Origin: UBA927 sp964367095
Lineage (GTDB): Bacteria; Patescibacteriota; Microgenomatia; UBA10105; UBA927
Length of the DNA stretch: 16,633 nucleotides
Assembly: GCA_964367095.1 (NCBI GenBank)
Contig: CAYIXE010000019.1
Coordinates: forward strand, 1-16,633
Reading direction: 5' to 3'
A program made the translations under genes and the position numbers. Below are positions 1 to 7,823 of the stretch, piece after piece (positions within the stretch are counted from its first letter, which is position 1; the number at the start of each line of letters is the position of its first letter). The notes under the pieces were generated by a model. That model ran no database searches. It had not been told where the DNA came from and saw nothing but the letters and a program-made list of their open reading frames with translations.

Positions 1-10
1 GAGTATTGCT

Positions 11-43
11 TTGCGAGCAGGAAACTGACAGTATATACTGTCA
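11..43 (+). promoter_or_regulatory. Candidate promoter with an overlapping perfect 18-bp palindrome
   Basis: A -35-like TTGCGA (11-16) and a -10-like TATACT (34-39) are separated by 17 bp. Transcription would then start about 8-10 nt before the ATG at 55. A perfect palindrome, tgacagtatatactgtca (26-43), covers the -10 box and would fit a repressor operator. I do not recognise the binding family. Only 54 bases of upstream sequence are visible, so the region could also belong to the end of an earlier gene. Confidence 0.4.
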
Positions 44-54
44 AATACCACACC

Positions 55-1128
55 ATGGAAAATAAACCCCTAAAACTCTACGCAAATAAAAATTTTATAG
101 ATACAGGTCTTCAGCATATACCCCTTCTGTTTCCGTTTTGGGGCGAGATTCTCAAAATTAAAGCGCCCTATGACCGCAAAACACAGCAGTATGGGTTCGA
201 TGCCTCGCGCTTCAAACTCGTCCCTTCGATCAAAGACACTGAATACCTTTTGATTCCGTATGATTATTGGCATTTAAGGCGGAAGCGACCAGACCTTCTT
301 GATAAAATAATCAATGAAGCGCAACAAAATCATAAACCGATACTTATTGATGCAAGCGGTGATGTTTTTGGCAAAATCAATGTGCCCAATAGTAGGATAT
401 TGCGAATCAATCAGTATCGATTCGATCTTCCTCAAAATGAAATCACGGTTCCTGTGCCATGCGAAGATCTTCTTGAATCATACGCCGATGGAAAAGTTAT
501 CTTGCGCGAAAAAGGTAAGGTCCCTGTAGTTGGTTTTGTGGGGTGGGGGAAGATCTCCTTCCGACAGCGCATGCGGACGCTCATCAAAGAATTACCCCGA
601 CGTTTTGTAAGTATTTTTATTAAGCGTTACGTTGTATATCGCAAAGGTGTGTTTTGGAGGGAGCGGGCGATCAAAATATTTGAAAAATCAAAACTCGTGC
701 GAAGTAATTTTATTATCAGGTCTTCATACTCGGGACATACAAACACACTTGTCGGTGATTTCGAAAAGAATCGCCGAGAATTTGTTGAAAACATTTTAGG
801 GTCGGATTATACGCTCATTGTCCGCGGTGACGCGAACGCGGCAACGCGTTTTTACGAGACACTTTCGCTGGGACGAATACCGGTTGTTATTGACACCGAG
901 TGCATGTTCCCCCTTGAGGATAAAATTAATTATAAAGAGTTCTGTGTGTTCATAAATTACACTGATATCAACCGCGCGCCTGAAATACTCGCTCAATTTC
1001 ATGAAAATCTCTCTTCCGAGCAGTTTGTTGCAATGCAAGAGAAAGCCAGGTATACTTTTGAAAATTACCTGCGATACGATGCATTTTCTCGTCATTTAGT
1101 GGACGTGCTCGCGAATGCTATAAAATAG
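55..1128 (+). CDS. Exostosin-family (GT47-like) glycosyltransferase
   Basis: This 357-residue protein carries the C-terminal signature of the exostosin family: RGDANAATRFYETLSLGRIP (residues 257-276) followed by VVID, with FVGWG at 161-165 as the usual start of the second Rossmann half. Family members are GT-B glycosyltransferases that move a sugar from a nucleotide donor. They are best known from animal heparan sulfate synthesis and plant cell-wall synthesis, and bacterial members sit in polysaccharide loci. No signal peptide or membrane segment is visible, so it is probably cytoplasmic or membrane-peripheral. It is the first gene of the plus-strand array, 34 bp before the next, and the promoter-like sequence upstream would drive it. 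No Shine-Dalgarno sequence precedes the ATG. The donor and acceptor cannot be predicted. The family call is firm and the substrate is unknown. Confidence 0.85.
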   Translation: MENKPLKLYANKNFIDTGLQHIPLLFPFWGEILKIKAPYDRKTQQYGFDASRFKLVPSIKDTEYLLIPYDYWHLRRKRPDLLDKIINEAQQNHKPILIDASGDVFGKINVPNSRILRINQYRFDLPQNEITVPVPCEDLLESYADGKVILREKGKVPVVGFVGWGKISFRQRMRTLIKELPRRFVSIFIKRYVVYRKGVFWRERAIKIFEKSKLVRSNFIIRSSYSGHTNTLVGDFEKNRREFVENILGSDYTLIVRGDANAATRFYETLSLGRIPVVIDTECMFPLEDKINYKEFCVFINYTDINRAPEILAQFHENLSSEQFVAMQEKARYTFENYLRYDAFSRHLVDVLANAIK

Positions 1129-1162
1129 CATTAAATTGCTGGATTCTTAGGAATGATACTAT

Positions 1163-2089
1163 ATGTCAAAACTTTCAAAGAAACCAAAAATTTTTATAAC
1201 AGGAGGTCTCGGATTTATTTTCTCTCATGTAACCGAGTATTTCGTACAAAAGGGTTGGACCGTGATCGTTGCGGACAACGAGTCGGAAGGGAGCCATCCA
1301 GAGATTATTGACGGTTCGTTTCGTTATCACAGGATTGATGTGTCCGATCCTGCCGTTATTGATCTCGTACGCACAGAAGCGCCGGATTACGTTATTCACG
1401 CGGCGGCAATAAGCGATGTTGACTATTCCATCCGTGAACCATATAAAACATTGAAAGCCAATATCATGGCAAATCTCAATATGTTTGAAACCTGTCGCAA
1501 TCTCAAGACCCTCAAAAAATTTGTATATGTTTCTACGGACGAGGTATACGGAGAGTGCAATCATCGTAAAAGGGAAGACGAGATCATTTTTCCTAAAAAT
1601 CCGTACTCTTGCTCAAAAGCAGACGGGTCTCTTATGCGGATTACATATGATAATACCTATCATGAACTGAGGGATAAGACCGCGGAAACTCGTTTCTGTA
1701 ACGTATTTGGACCACGGCAGGATAAACGAAAAATTATGCCGCTCATCAAACACGCGCTGGAGACCGGAGAACCAATTCCCCTTCATAACAATGGCGCAGG
1801 ATATCGGGAATATATCTATGTTAAAAATATTCCTCAAGCAATTGAACTTATTCTTGAGAAAGGTAATCGTACCTACAACATCACAATGAACGATGGTCTC
1901 ACTGTTCGCGAACTTATAAAACGCGTCAAAGACACAACGGGGAAGGATGTACCAATATATAAAGATAACCGTCCAGGTATGGATCTTAAGTATCAAATGG
2001 ACGGGTCGCGCATACAGAAAGACCTTGGTTGGTCGCCACTTTATTCATTTGACGAGGGTTTAAAAGAATATTTATTCGGGACTAAATAG
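1163..2089 (+). CDS. Extended SDR, RmlB-like NDP-hexose 4,6-dehydratase/epimerase
   Basis: This 308-residue NAD-dependent sugar-nucleotide enzyme has an N-terminal Rossmann fold (FITGGLGFIFSH, 11-22), an acidic ribose-binding residue (VADN, D38), the active-site stretch STDEVYGE (124-131) and YSCSK (148-152) as the Tyr-x3-Lys pair. The Thr-Asp-Glu triad in STDEVYG is typical of dTDP-glucose 4,6-dehydratases, which make the 4-keto-6-deoxy intermediate. It is not Gmd-like. It is slightly shorter than RmlB (about 330-350). The third glycine of GxxGxxG is Phe20 instead of Gly, which is rare and may affect NAD binding. The next gene, a DegT aminotransferase 13 bp downstream, would use the keto product. 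A weak AGGAA (1149-1153) precedes the ATG. UDP-sugar epimerase or dehydratase is the alternative. Confidence 0.8.
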   Translation: MSKLSKKPKIFITGGLGFIFSHVTEYFVQKGWTVIVADNESEGSHPEIIDGSFRYHRIDVSDPAVIDLVRTEAPDYVIHAAAISDVDYSIREPYKTLKANIMANLNMFETCRNLKTLKKFVYVSTDEVYGECNHRKREDEIIFPKNPYSCSKADGSLMRITYDNTYHELRDKTAETRFCNVFGPRQDKRKIMPLIKHALETGEPIPLHNNGAGYREYIYVKNIPQAIELILEKGNRTYNITMNDGLTVRELIKRVKDTTGKDVPIYKDNRPGMDLKYQMDGSRIQKDLGWSPLYSFDEGLKEYLFGTK

Positions 2090-2102
2090 TCGATTTATAT
2101 CT

Positions 2103-3146
2103 ATGCGTAAAATAAAACTTTTTAAGCCATTTGTAAGTTGGTATGCCGTATGGAATACCGTTCGGGCTCTTCGAAGCGGGCAATTGGCGGAGGGTCCGCG
2201 TGTGAAGGAGTTTGAGCGGAAACTGGAAGAACGGTTTGGATTTAAAAATGCGGTTGCAGTGAATTCAGGCACAACCGCACTTGAACTTGCGTATGAACTT
2301 GCAAATATTGGTGAGGGGGATGAAGTGATCACCCCGGTTCTTACGTGTACTGCGACAAATATTCCTCTGGCACGTAGAAAAGCAACGATTGTCTTTGCGG
2401 ATACTGACCGCGATCTCAACGTCAATGTTGAAGATGTGAAAAAGAAAATTACACCAAAAACAAAAGCAATTATTTTTGTGCACTTCGGTGGTAATAATCG
2501 CGGGCTCAAGGAATTGCTTGAAATCGCGTCAGAGAAAAAAATCATCCTCATTGAAGATGCTGCGCAAGCAATTTGTTCTGACTTTTGGGGAAAATCAGAT
2601 TTTACCTGCGTATCTTTCCAGGCGATCAAGACGTTAACATCAGGAGATGGCGGGTTGCTTGTGTGTAAAAACGATGGTTTATACAAAAAAGCGAAGCGGC
2701 TTCGTTGGTTTGGGTATGACCGTGAAGAGAAACAACGGCTAGGAGATACTGATCTTGTGGAGGTCGGGTATAAATGGCATATGAATGATATAAGTGCCGC
2801 AATCGGACTTGGTAACCTTAGGGCGTTTTATCAGGTATTAACACACCACAAACGCCTCATGAAGGAATATTCGGAAGGGGGGATTACCGCATATCCTTGG
2901 TTTGCAATGATACTTACTGATAAACGTGATGATCTTAGAAATTATCTCAAAGATCATGGCGTTGAATCAAATCTGTATCATTATCGCAATGATCAATACA
3001 CCATTTTTGGCGGGAGGCGTAAGAAAGGAGAACTGCCAATTATGGACGAGGTAGAAAGTAAATATCTTCTCTTACCGCTTCATATGGGAGTATCTGTATC
3101 CGATGTGAGAAAGATTTGTGCACTTGTTAGAGAATTTAATAAATAA
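2103..3146 (+). CDS. DegT/DnrJ/EryC1 sugar aminotransferase (PLP)
   Basis: This 347-residue fold-type I PLP enzyme shows the family landmarks: SGTTAL (55-60) for cofactor phosphate binding, EDAAQA (151-156) with the Asp that contacts the pyridine nitrogen, and SFQAIKTLTSGDGG (171-184), in which Lys176 is the expected Schiff-base lysine. Such enzymes transaminate a keto sugar nucleotide, usually with glutamate as donor. Following an RmlB-like dehydratase, it likely makes an NDP-4-amino-4,6-dideoxyhexose of the viosamine/perosamine kind; 3-amino products are also possible. It is about 25 residues shorter than usual, mainly in the segment after residue 250 that normally leads into the C-terminal domain. 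It starts 13 bp after the previous stop without a Shine-Dalgarno sequence. The family is certain and the regiochemistry is inferred. Confidence 0.87.
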   Translation: MRKIKLFKPFVSWYAVWNTVRALRSGQLAEGPRVKEFERKLEERFGFKNAVAVNSGTTALELAYELANIGEGDEVITPVLTCTATNIPLARRKATIVFADTDRDLNVNVEDVKKKITPKTKAIIFVHFGGNNRGLKELLEIASEKKIILIEDAAQAICSDFWGKSDFTCVSFQAIKTLTSGDGGLLVCKNDGLYKKAKRLRWFGYDREEKQRLGDTDLVEVGYKWHMNDISAAIGLGNLRAFYQVLTHHKRLMKEYSEGGITAYPWFAMILTDKRDDLRNYLKDHGVESNLYHYRNDQYTIFGGRRKKGELPIMDEVESKYLLLPLHMGVSVSDVRKICALVREFNK

Positions 3147-3160
3147 ATGATTTCTAAAAG

Positions 3161-3907
3161 ATGAATCTTATTGAAGCCGCTAAAAATAGAAATTACGGGA
3201 CACTGCGAAAGTTGGAGAATTATTTTCGTGAATATGATTTCTGTTTTCGTGACCTACGAGATAAAAATGTGCGAATATTAGAGATTGGAGTGCAAGGGGG
3301 GGGGTCACTTTCAATGTGGAGAGAATATTTCCCGCACGCAGAAGTTATCGTGGGGGTTGATATTGATGAGACCTGTAAATCTTTAGAGCGCGTGAAGTCG
3401 CCGATTTTCATTGGTGATCAGGAAGATAAAAAATTTCTTACTATGGTAAACGCAAAAACAGGACCGTTCGATATCATAATTGATGATGGCGGACATTCAA
3501 TGTCTCAGCAGATAACCACATTCAATACGCTGTTTCCACTTCTCAAAGCAAAAGGGGTGTATGTTATAGAGGATCTCCATACTTCTTATTGGCCTCAATT
3601 TGGCGGTAAATTTGGCAAGAGTGAAACCGCCGTAGGTTTACTAAAACAAATGATAGATAACATGCATTCATGGGCAATAAAACATCCTCGAGCGAGCATG
3701 TTACATGCCACCAAAGAAAGGTCGATTCGTGTATTAAAGAGATTCGGTTTTGATATTTCAACATACTTGTGGATGCGCCGCTCTTATAAGGAAAAACCAG
3801 AACATAAAGATGTCTTGGAGGAAAATATCAGATCAATTTATGTGGCTGACAGCATATGTTTTATTTTTAAGGGTAAAACTGACCATCATAATATTGTAGA
3901 GTTATGA
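3161..3907 (+). CDS. Class I SAM methyltransferase, MycE-like sugar O-methyltransferase type
   Basis: This 248-residue protein has the SAM motif LEIGVQGGGS (40-49), an acidic post-I strand GVDID (65-69), a GDQED motif (85-89), the metal-site-like IDDGGH (107-112) and VIEDLHTSYW (135-144). That order matches the Mg-dependent sugar O-methyltransferases around macrolide and tetracenomycin rhamnose tailoring (MycE/ElmMIII type), where the Asp-Asp-His and Glu-Asp residues hold the metal and substrate. In a glycan locus it would methylate a hydroxyl of a deoxysugar, either on the nucleotide sugar or on the growing chain. It lies 14 bp after the aminotransferase, and its stop overlaps the start of the next methyltransferase by 4 bp (ATGA), which indicates translational coupling. 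No membrane segments are seen. N-methylation is a less likely alternative. Confidence 0.75.
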   Translation: MNLIEAAKNRNYGTLRKLENYFREYDFCFRDLRDKNVRILEIGVQGGGSLSMWREYFPHAEVIVGVDIDETCKSLERVKSPIFIGDQEDKKFLTMVNAKTGPFDIIIDDGGHSMSQQITTFNTLFPLLKAKGVYVIEDLHTSYWPQFGGKFGKSETAVGLLKQMIDNMHSWAIKHPRASMLHATKERSIRVLKRFGFDISTYLWMRRSYKEKPEHKDVLEENIRSIYVADSICFIFKGKTDHHNIVEL

Positions 3908-4461
3908 AGTACACAAACCCTGATATAGAATCTTCATACCGCGATAATGATCTAGGTAGAACGCTATACGATTTGGTTTTAAAATATAAACCAAAGAAAA
4001 TAGTTGAGCACGGCATATTGTTTGGTTACTCAACAGTCGCGATGGCACAGGCACTGGATGAGCTTGGCGGGGGGCATATATACGCGTATGATCTTTTTGA
4101 TACGTATTCGTTCAAGCATTCAACCGTACAAGAAACGCAGAAAAACATAGATCGTTATAATACAGGAAGATATGTTACTCTTATTCAAAAAAATTTTGAC
4201 GAGTGGCTTAAGAACCCGGAGGATTTTGACATGGTGCACATTGATATTTCCAATAAAGGGGATACCATCGAGTGGCTATACTCAGCAGTCAAAGACAAGG
4301 TACAAAAGGGCGCAATAGTTTTATTTGAAGGCGGGTCGGAAGAACGAGATAATGTGGAATGGATGGTAAAATATAACTGCAAGAAACTTCGTGATACCAA
4401 TGTCCCGTTTGAAGTGATTGATGAAAGATTCCCCTCATTATCAATGATCAAAAAGATATAA
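3904..4461 (+). CDS. Class I SAM-dependent methyltransferase
   Basis: This small protein of 185 residues has a Methyltransf_24-like Rossmann core. Motif I is VEHGILFGYST (34-44), a looser Glu-x-Gly-x3-Gly version, followed by an acidic strand IYAYDLFDT (59-67) and a motif IV-like strand DFDMVHID (107-114). The ATG overlaps the stop of the preceding methyltransferase by 4 bp, so the two are probably translated together and may modify the same glycan at different positions. The acceptor cannot be deduced from sequence. It is followed after only 2 bp by the next gene. The IDDGGH metal motif of its neighbour is absent, so it is not a duplicate of it. I am fairly sure of the fold and unsure of the reaction. 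Confidence 0.7.
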   Translation: MKYTNPDIESSYRDNDLGRTLYDLVLKYKPKKIVEHGILFGYSTVAMAQALDELGGGHIYAYDLFDTYSFKHSTVQETQKNIDRYNTGRYVTLIQKNFDEWLKNPEDFDMVHIDISNKGDTIEWLYSAVKDKVQKGAIVLFEGGSEERDNVEWMVKYNCKKLRDTNVPFEVIDERFPSLSMIKKI

Positions 4462-4463
4462 CA

Positions 4464-5294
4464 ATGAAACGATTAGCGGTTATTGCCGGAGGGTGGCATT
4501 TCCCCATAGCATTTTTTGAACAGATTGCAGGGCAAAAAATACCGGAAGGGTGGGATGTTGATATGTTTTTGGTATCACATCGAGATCCTTCTTATGCTGC
4601 GGAAGAGAAAAAAGAAACATTATTGAATTTAGGATACGGTCGGCGGGAATCGTATGACTGTATTTTGTATCGCAAGGTTGCGACCGTGAAAGAAATAGAG
4701 GCGCTCGGATGGAAATACACGCTAGAGCCCAATACGATTGGAGACTGGGGAAATACCAATCAATGGTTGGAGAAGCATGATTATAAACAATATGACAAAT
4801 TTCTTATCACCCACGACGACAACTTTATTTTGACGGACCAAATGTTCATGGATATTCTTCCGCAAGAAGATTGGTTGATTTTGACGAATTCCACAGGGAA
4901 TGCACAACGCAGACTTCGGGAATGGTTGCACTTGCCCAAAAAACTCTCATTGCGTGGATCGTTTGAGTTTTTCACTCGTGAGATGTTTGACTATATGGGT
5001 GGCAAGTTTGATTTGTCGGAAACAACCTTAAGTAGAGAAGGGGAGACCGCAACGACTGGTTCTTTTTCTGAATTGAGCGATTGGAACACCACCGTTTTTC
5101 CTTTACAACGGCTCATTGAGGAGAAAGGACTTCAATCGCGCGTTAAAGCCCTCTCGCCGTTCTACCGCATGAGTAAGTATTGCTTGGAAGGAGAACGCGG
5201 GTATATCCATAAAACAGAAAAATCAAATACGAAAGAAGAGGAAAAGGGACTTGATATGGTTGAGAAACACTACAAGGTTCTCAAAAAGAAGTAA
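4464..5294 (+). CDS. Putative GT-A type glycosyltransferase, family not recognised
   Basis: I do not assign this 276-residue protein to a named family. It has features of a GT-A nucleotide-sugar transferase: an N-terminal alternating strand/helix region beginning KRLAVIAGGWHFP, a middle segment DWGNTNQWLE (94-103) of the type that senses acceptor or donor, and KFLITHDDNF (112-121), where HDDN could be the metal-binding DxD equivalent at the end of a hydrophobic strand. The C-terminal tail is rich in Lys and Glu and may be disordered. It lies between a methyltransferase (2 bp upstream) and a GT4 glycosyltransferase (10 bp downstream), so a glycosyltransferase role is reasonable from context. 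No signal peptide or transmembrane helix is seen. Confidence 0.5.
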   Translation: MKRLAVIAGGWHFPIAFFEQIAGQKIPEGWDVDMFLVSHRDPSYAAEEKKETLLNLGYGRRESYDCILYRKVATVKEIEALGWKYTLEPNTIGDWGNTNQWLEKHDYKQYDKFLITHDDNFILTDQMFMDILPQEDWLILTNSTGNAQRRLREWLHLPKKLSLRGSFEFFTREMFDYMGGKFDLSETTLSREGETATTGSFSELSDWNTTVFPLQRLIEEKGLQSRVKALSPFYRMSKYCLEGERGYIHKTEKSNTKEEEKGLDMVEKHYKVLKKK

Positions 5295-5304
5295 CTTATA
5301 CCAC

Positions 5305-6326
5305 ATGCGCATTCTGTATTTATTCAACAACGTACGCACCGGCATGATCGAGAGAATTAAGCGGGGAGATGATCACGACGATCATTTTTTCGGGATGCTT
5401 CGCCTGCCAAAGTATGGTATTGAGGCGGATTATGCGGAGATAGAACAATACTTCTCGCGCTGGTTTACGGTTATCTTGAGGAAATTCATTAATATCTACT
5501 ACACCCACCTCTTTCTTTTTTGGAAATTTTTCTCATACGACATTGTGTTTACATCATCCGCGTTCGGGAGCCAGCTTGTGCACACGATATTTCATCTCAA
5601 GCGTCCGAAATGGGTGATGTATGATTTCAGTATCACGGGGTTTATTGGGGAAGGGAAGACGGTACGGCAAAAAATATTTAAATGGATGACAGGAAGAGCC
5701 GCGGGGATTATTACTCTAAGTAAAGATGAGAGAGAGAAACTCAAACAATTATTTCCCGCATTAAAACAAAAAATAGAATTCATTCCATTTGGTGTTGACC
5801 TTTCTTTTTTCAAACCACAGGAGAATATTTCAGAAGAGCACCAAATTCTCACGGTCGGGCTTGCTCCGGATCGCGACTACAAAACTCTTTTTGAAGCAAC
5901 CCAAGGACTTGATATTCCTGTGGTCGTTACCCGCTCAAGAACAATTGATTCTCTTGATAACCTTCCCTCATATGTCCAGACACGCTCATTTTCTCCGCAT
6001 GAATTGGTGCGTGAATACGCAAAATCAAAAATTGTTGTTCTACCCCTTGATATTAGTGAAGGGCGAAACAATGCAACCGGGTGCTCAACACTTGTTGAAA
6101 CGATGGCGATGGGGAAGGCAGTCATCGTTACCCGGACTCCCACCACCGAATCATATATAACTTCTGGCGTAAATGGCCTTCTTGTAGAGCCGAACGATGT
6201 AAATGGTTTGCGGACCGCCATCCAAGAACTTCTTGTCGACGAGGGTAAAAGGAAAAAGCTTGGCGAGAGTGCGCGTGCGTTTGCCGAGAAAAATTGCGAT
6301 GCAGAAATAGTTGCAAAACGGATGGC
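5305..6326 (+). CDS. GT4 family glycosyltransferase, 3' end lost in the assembly gap
   Basis: About 340 residues of a GT-B glycosyltransferase are present. The C-terminal Glycos_transf_1 domain is clear: IPFGVDLSFF (160-169) at the domain linker, ILTVGLAPDRDYKTL (181-195) at the start of the donor domain, and SEGRNNATGCSTLVETMAMG (251-270), in which E265 belongs to the GT4 Glu motif. Retaining GT4 enzymes transfer a sugar from NDP or GDP donors to lipid-linked or growing glycans on the cytoplasmic side. I chose the ATG at 5305 because the protein then begins MRILYLFNN, the usual first strand, and lies 10 bp after the previous stop. An in-frame ATG at 5251 would overlap that gene. The sequence breaks off in the final helix region, so only roughly 10-30 residues are missing. 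Confidence 0.85.
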
Positions 6327-6426
6327 NNNNNNNNNNNNNNNNNNNNNNNNNNNNNNNNNNNNNNNNNNNNNNNNNNNNNNNNNNNNNNNNNNNNNNNNNN
6401 NNNNNNNNNNNNNNNNNNNNNNNNNN
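6327..6426. other. Assembly gap of 100 N
   Basis: Exactly 100 unknown bases, the conventional filler for a scaffold gap of unknown length. The true distance is probably larger, because the gene on the left lacks its C-terminus and stop while the one on the right lacks the whole SAM-binding half. The reading frame happens to stay open across the Ns, which creates a false single protein. Confidence 0.95.
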
Positions 6427-6903
6427 GATCGGGCAATCCTTTTTGCTAAGGGGTATGGATACGACCTACCAAATTTATCTTTTTTTGCTACGGACTTCAG
6501 AAAAGCGGAAGGAGTCTATGATGCCATCATCTGCGTTGAAACCCTCGAACACATTCCTGATGACGAGGTTGAATCATTCGTAAGGACCCTACGGGAGAGA
6601 ACAAGGAAACACCTTGTTCTTACGGTTCCCTGCGACAATCTTCCCGTCTCGGCAAAACATTTTCGACATTATGGCCCGGAGCTTCTCAAGAAACACCTCA
6701 AGGGGTTCAAGATGGATATACGCTACTTTTGCCAAGACAATTGGATCACCAGATGGATGCTTCAAGTACTCGTCAACCGATTCTTTATCGTTAAAACACA
6801 CTACATAATAAATCCGATCTTTAGTATTTATGAACGATTCTTTAAAAATGCGGATAAAAAAACCGGAGTGCACTTGTTTGCAGTGGGGGAAGTAGAAAAA
6901 TAG
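6427..6903 (+). CDS. SAM-dependent methyltransferase, 5' part lost in the assembly gap
   Basis: The last 158 residues of a Methyltransf_11/23-type protein remain. The motif IV/post-II stretch YDAIICVETLEHIPDDE is intact, followed by LVLTVPCDN and FRHYGPELL, a pattern seen in methyltransferases of polysaccharide loci. The glycine-rich motif I and the start codon must lie in the unsequenced gap, which would need roughly 40-80 more residues. A hydrophobic aromatic stretch near residues 100-130 of the remnant (WMLQVLVNRFFIV) could support membrane association but is not a clear transmembrane helix. This is the last gene of the plus-strand array; the convergent minus-strand gene ends 20 bp away with no hairpin terminator between them. 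A real fusion with the upstream GT4 cannot be excluded but is not favoured. Confidence 0.7.
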   Translation, partial: DRAILFAKGYGYDLPNLSFFATDFRKAEGVYDAIICVETLEHIPDDEVESFVRTLRERTRKHLVLTVPCDNLPVSAKHFRHYGPELLKKHLKGFKMDIRYFCQDNWITRWMLQVLVNRFFIVKTHYIINPIFSIYERFFKNADKKTGVHLFAVGEVEK

Positions 6904-6923
6904 GGTAGGTGTACAAAAGGTAA

Positions 6924-7823
6924 TTATTTTAAATAAACTCGCGCTTCGTTCTTGGTGTAGCGACCATCTACAATATCTATATAGTATTCTTTATTGCTTT
7001 GCACAAAAAAGAGACGATAGAGGGCATTAAAAAAATTATTACTCCCAGGTCCGAAACGTTTTTCCAGATTAAAGAAGACTTTTATCATAAAAGCGCGCAA
7101 TGGAAGTCGGGGCACGATGTCGTGCTGCTCGTTTTGATAAGAAATCATATCTTGGCTCATCTGCTCTTTTCTTTTTCTGAAAATACTTATGTTTTTGTTA
7201 AGTGACCATAATTTTGCACATTGGGCGAAATGGATCCAAAGCCAATAATCGCCGGCATACCTGTATTGATTCGGTATATCGCCGATCTTTTTCCATAAAC
7301 TTTTCCGCCAAAACACTGTGTCCTGTTCAATAAAATAAGCAACTCTACCATAGATGCCTTTTTGCAACCAAGATTGATGATAGATTCGAAGCTTGTTTTG
7401 TTTTATGAAAGTTCCGCCTGCTTCTATGTTAGTATTCGTTCCTTTTACCCATTCAATTTCCGGAAAAGTTTCCAATGTTTCTTTGATCGCCTGAAAAGCG
7501 TCGGGTTCATATATATCGTCCGCATTGATCCACGCGTAGATGTCTCCTGTTGCTTGAGAGAACCCTTTATTGATTGCGTCATACATTCCACGATCTTTCT
7601 CTGATTGCCATTTGAATGTAACACCCAAACATTTTATCGGATATTTTTTCTCGTTCAGCAATTGTTCATATTTTTTTATTATTTCAACCGTTCCATCAGT
7701 TGAGCCGCCGTCCATAATGGTATATTCAATCTCAAAATCTCCTGCCTGCGAGAGCACGCTTTCAATAGTTTCCGCGATATGCAGTGCCGTATTATATGCC
7801 GGCGTGACGATTGAGAATTTCAT
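6924..7823 (-). CDS. GT2 family glycosyltransferase
   Basis: This 299-residue GT-A enzyme begins MKFSIVTPAYNTALHIAETI. It has the nucleotide-binding DGGSTDGT (38-45), SEKDRGMYDAINKGF (74-88) and the metal-binding AWINADDIY (97-105). The combination of DRGMYDAINKG and NADDIY is typical of GT2 proteins in O-antigen and exopolysaccharide loci, which are inverting transferases working on lipid-linked sugars in the cytoplasm. I chose the start at 7823 because it gives the canonical N-terminal strand and overlaps the upstream stop by 4 bp (ATGA). A longer in-frame reading to 7976 only adds an arginine- and cysteine-rich stretch that is the shadow of the upstream gene. It is the last gene of the minus-strand array. 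The sugar transferred is unknown. Confidence 0.9.
   Translation of the reverse strand: MKFSIVTPAYNTALHIAETIESVLSQAGDFEIEYTIMDGGSTDGTVEIIKKYEQLLNEKKYPIKCLGVTFKWQSEKDRGMYDAINKGFSQATGDIYAWINADDIYEPDAFQAIKETLETFPEIEWVKGTNTNIEAGGTFIKQNKLRIYHQSWLQKGIYGRVAYFIEQDTVFWRKSLWKKIGDIPNQYRYAGDYWLWIHFAQCAKLWSLNKNISIFRKRKEQMSQDMISYQNEQHDIVPRLPLRAFMIKVFFNLEKRFGPGSNNFFNALYRLFFVQSNKEYYIDIVDGRYTKNEARVYLK

Noticed and set aside
26..43. LexA (SOS) box reading of the palindrome
   Set aside because: The half-sites are inverted relative to the enterobacterial CTG-N10-CAG pattern and do not match the Gram-positive GAAC-N4-GTTC type.
5251..5304. Earlier in-frame ATG for the GT4 gene
   Set aside because: It would overlap the previous gene by 44 bp, while the ATG at 5305 gives the usual N-terminal strand.
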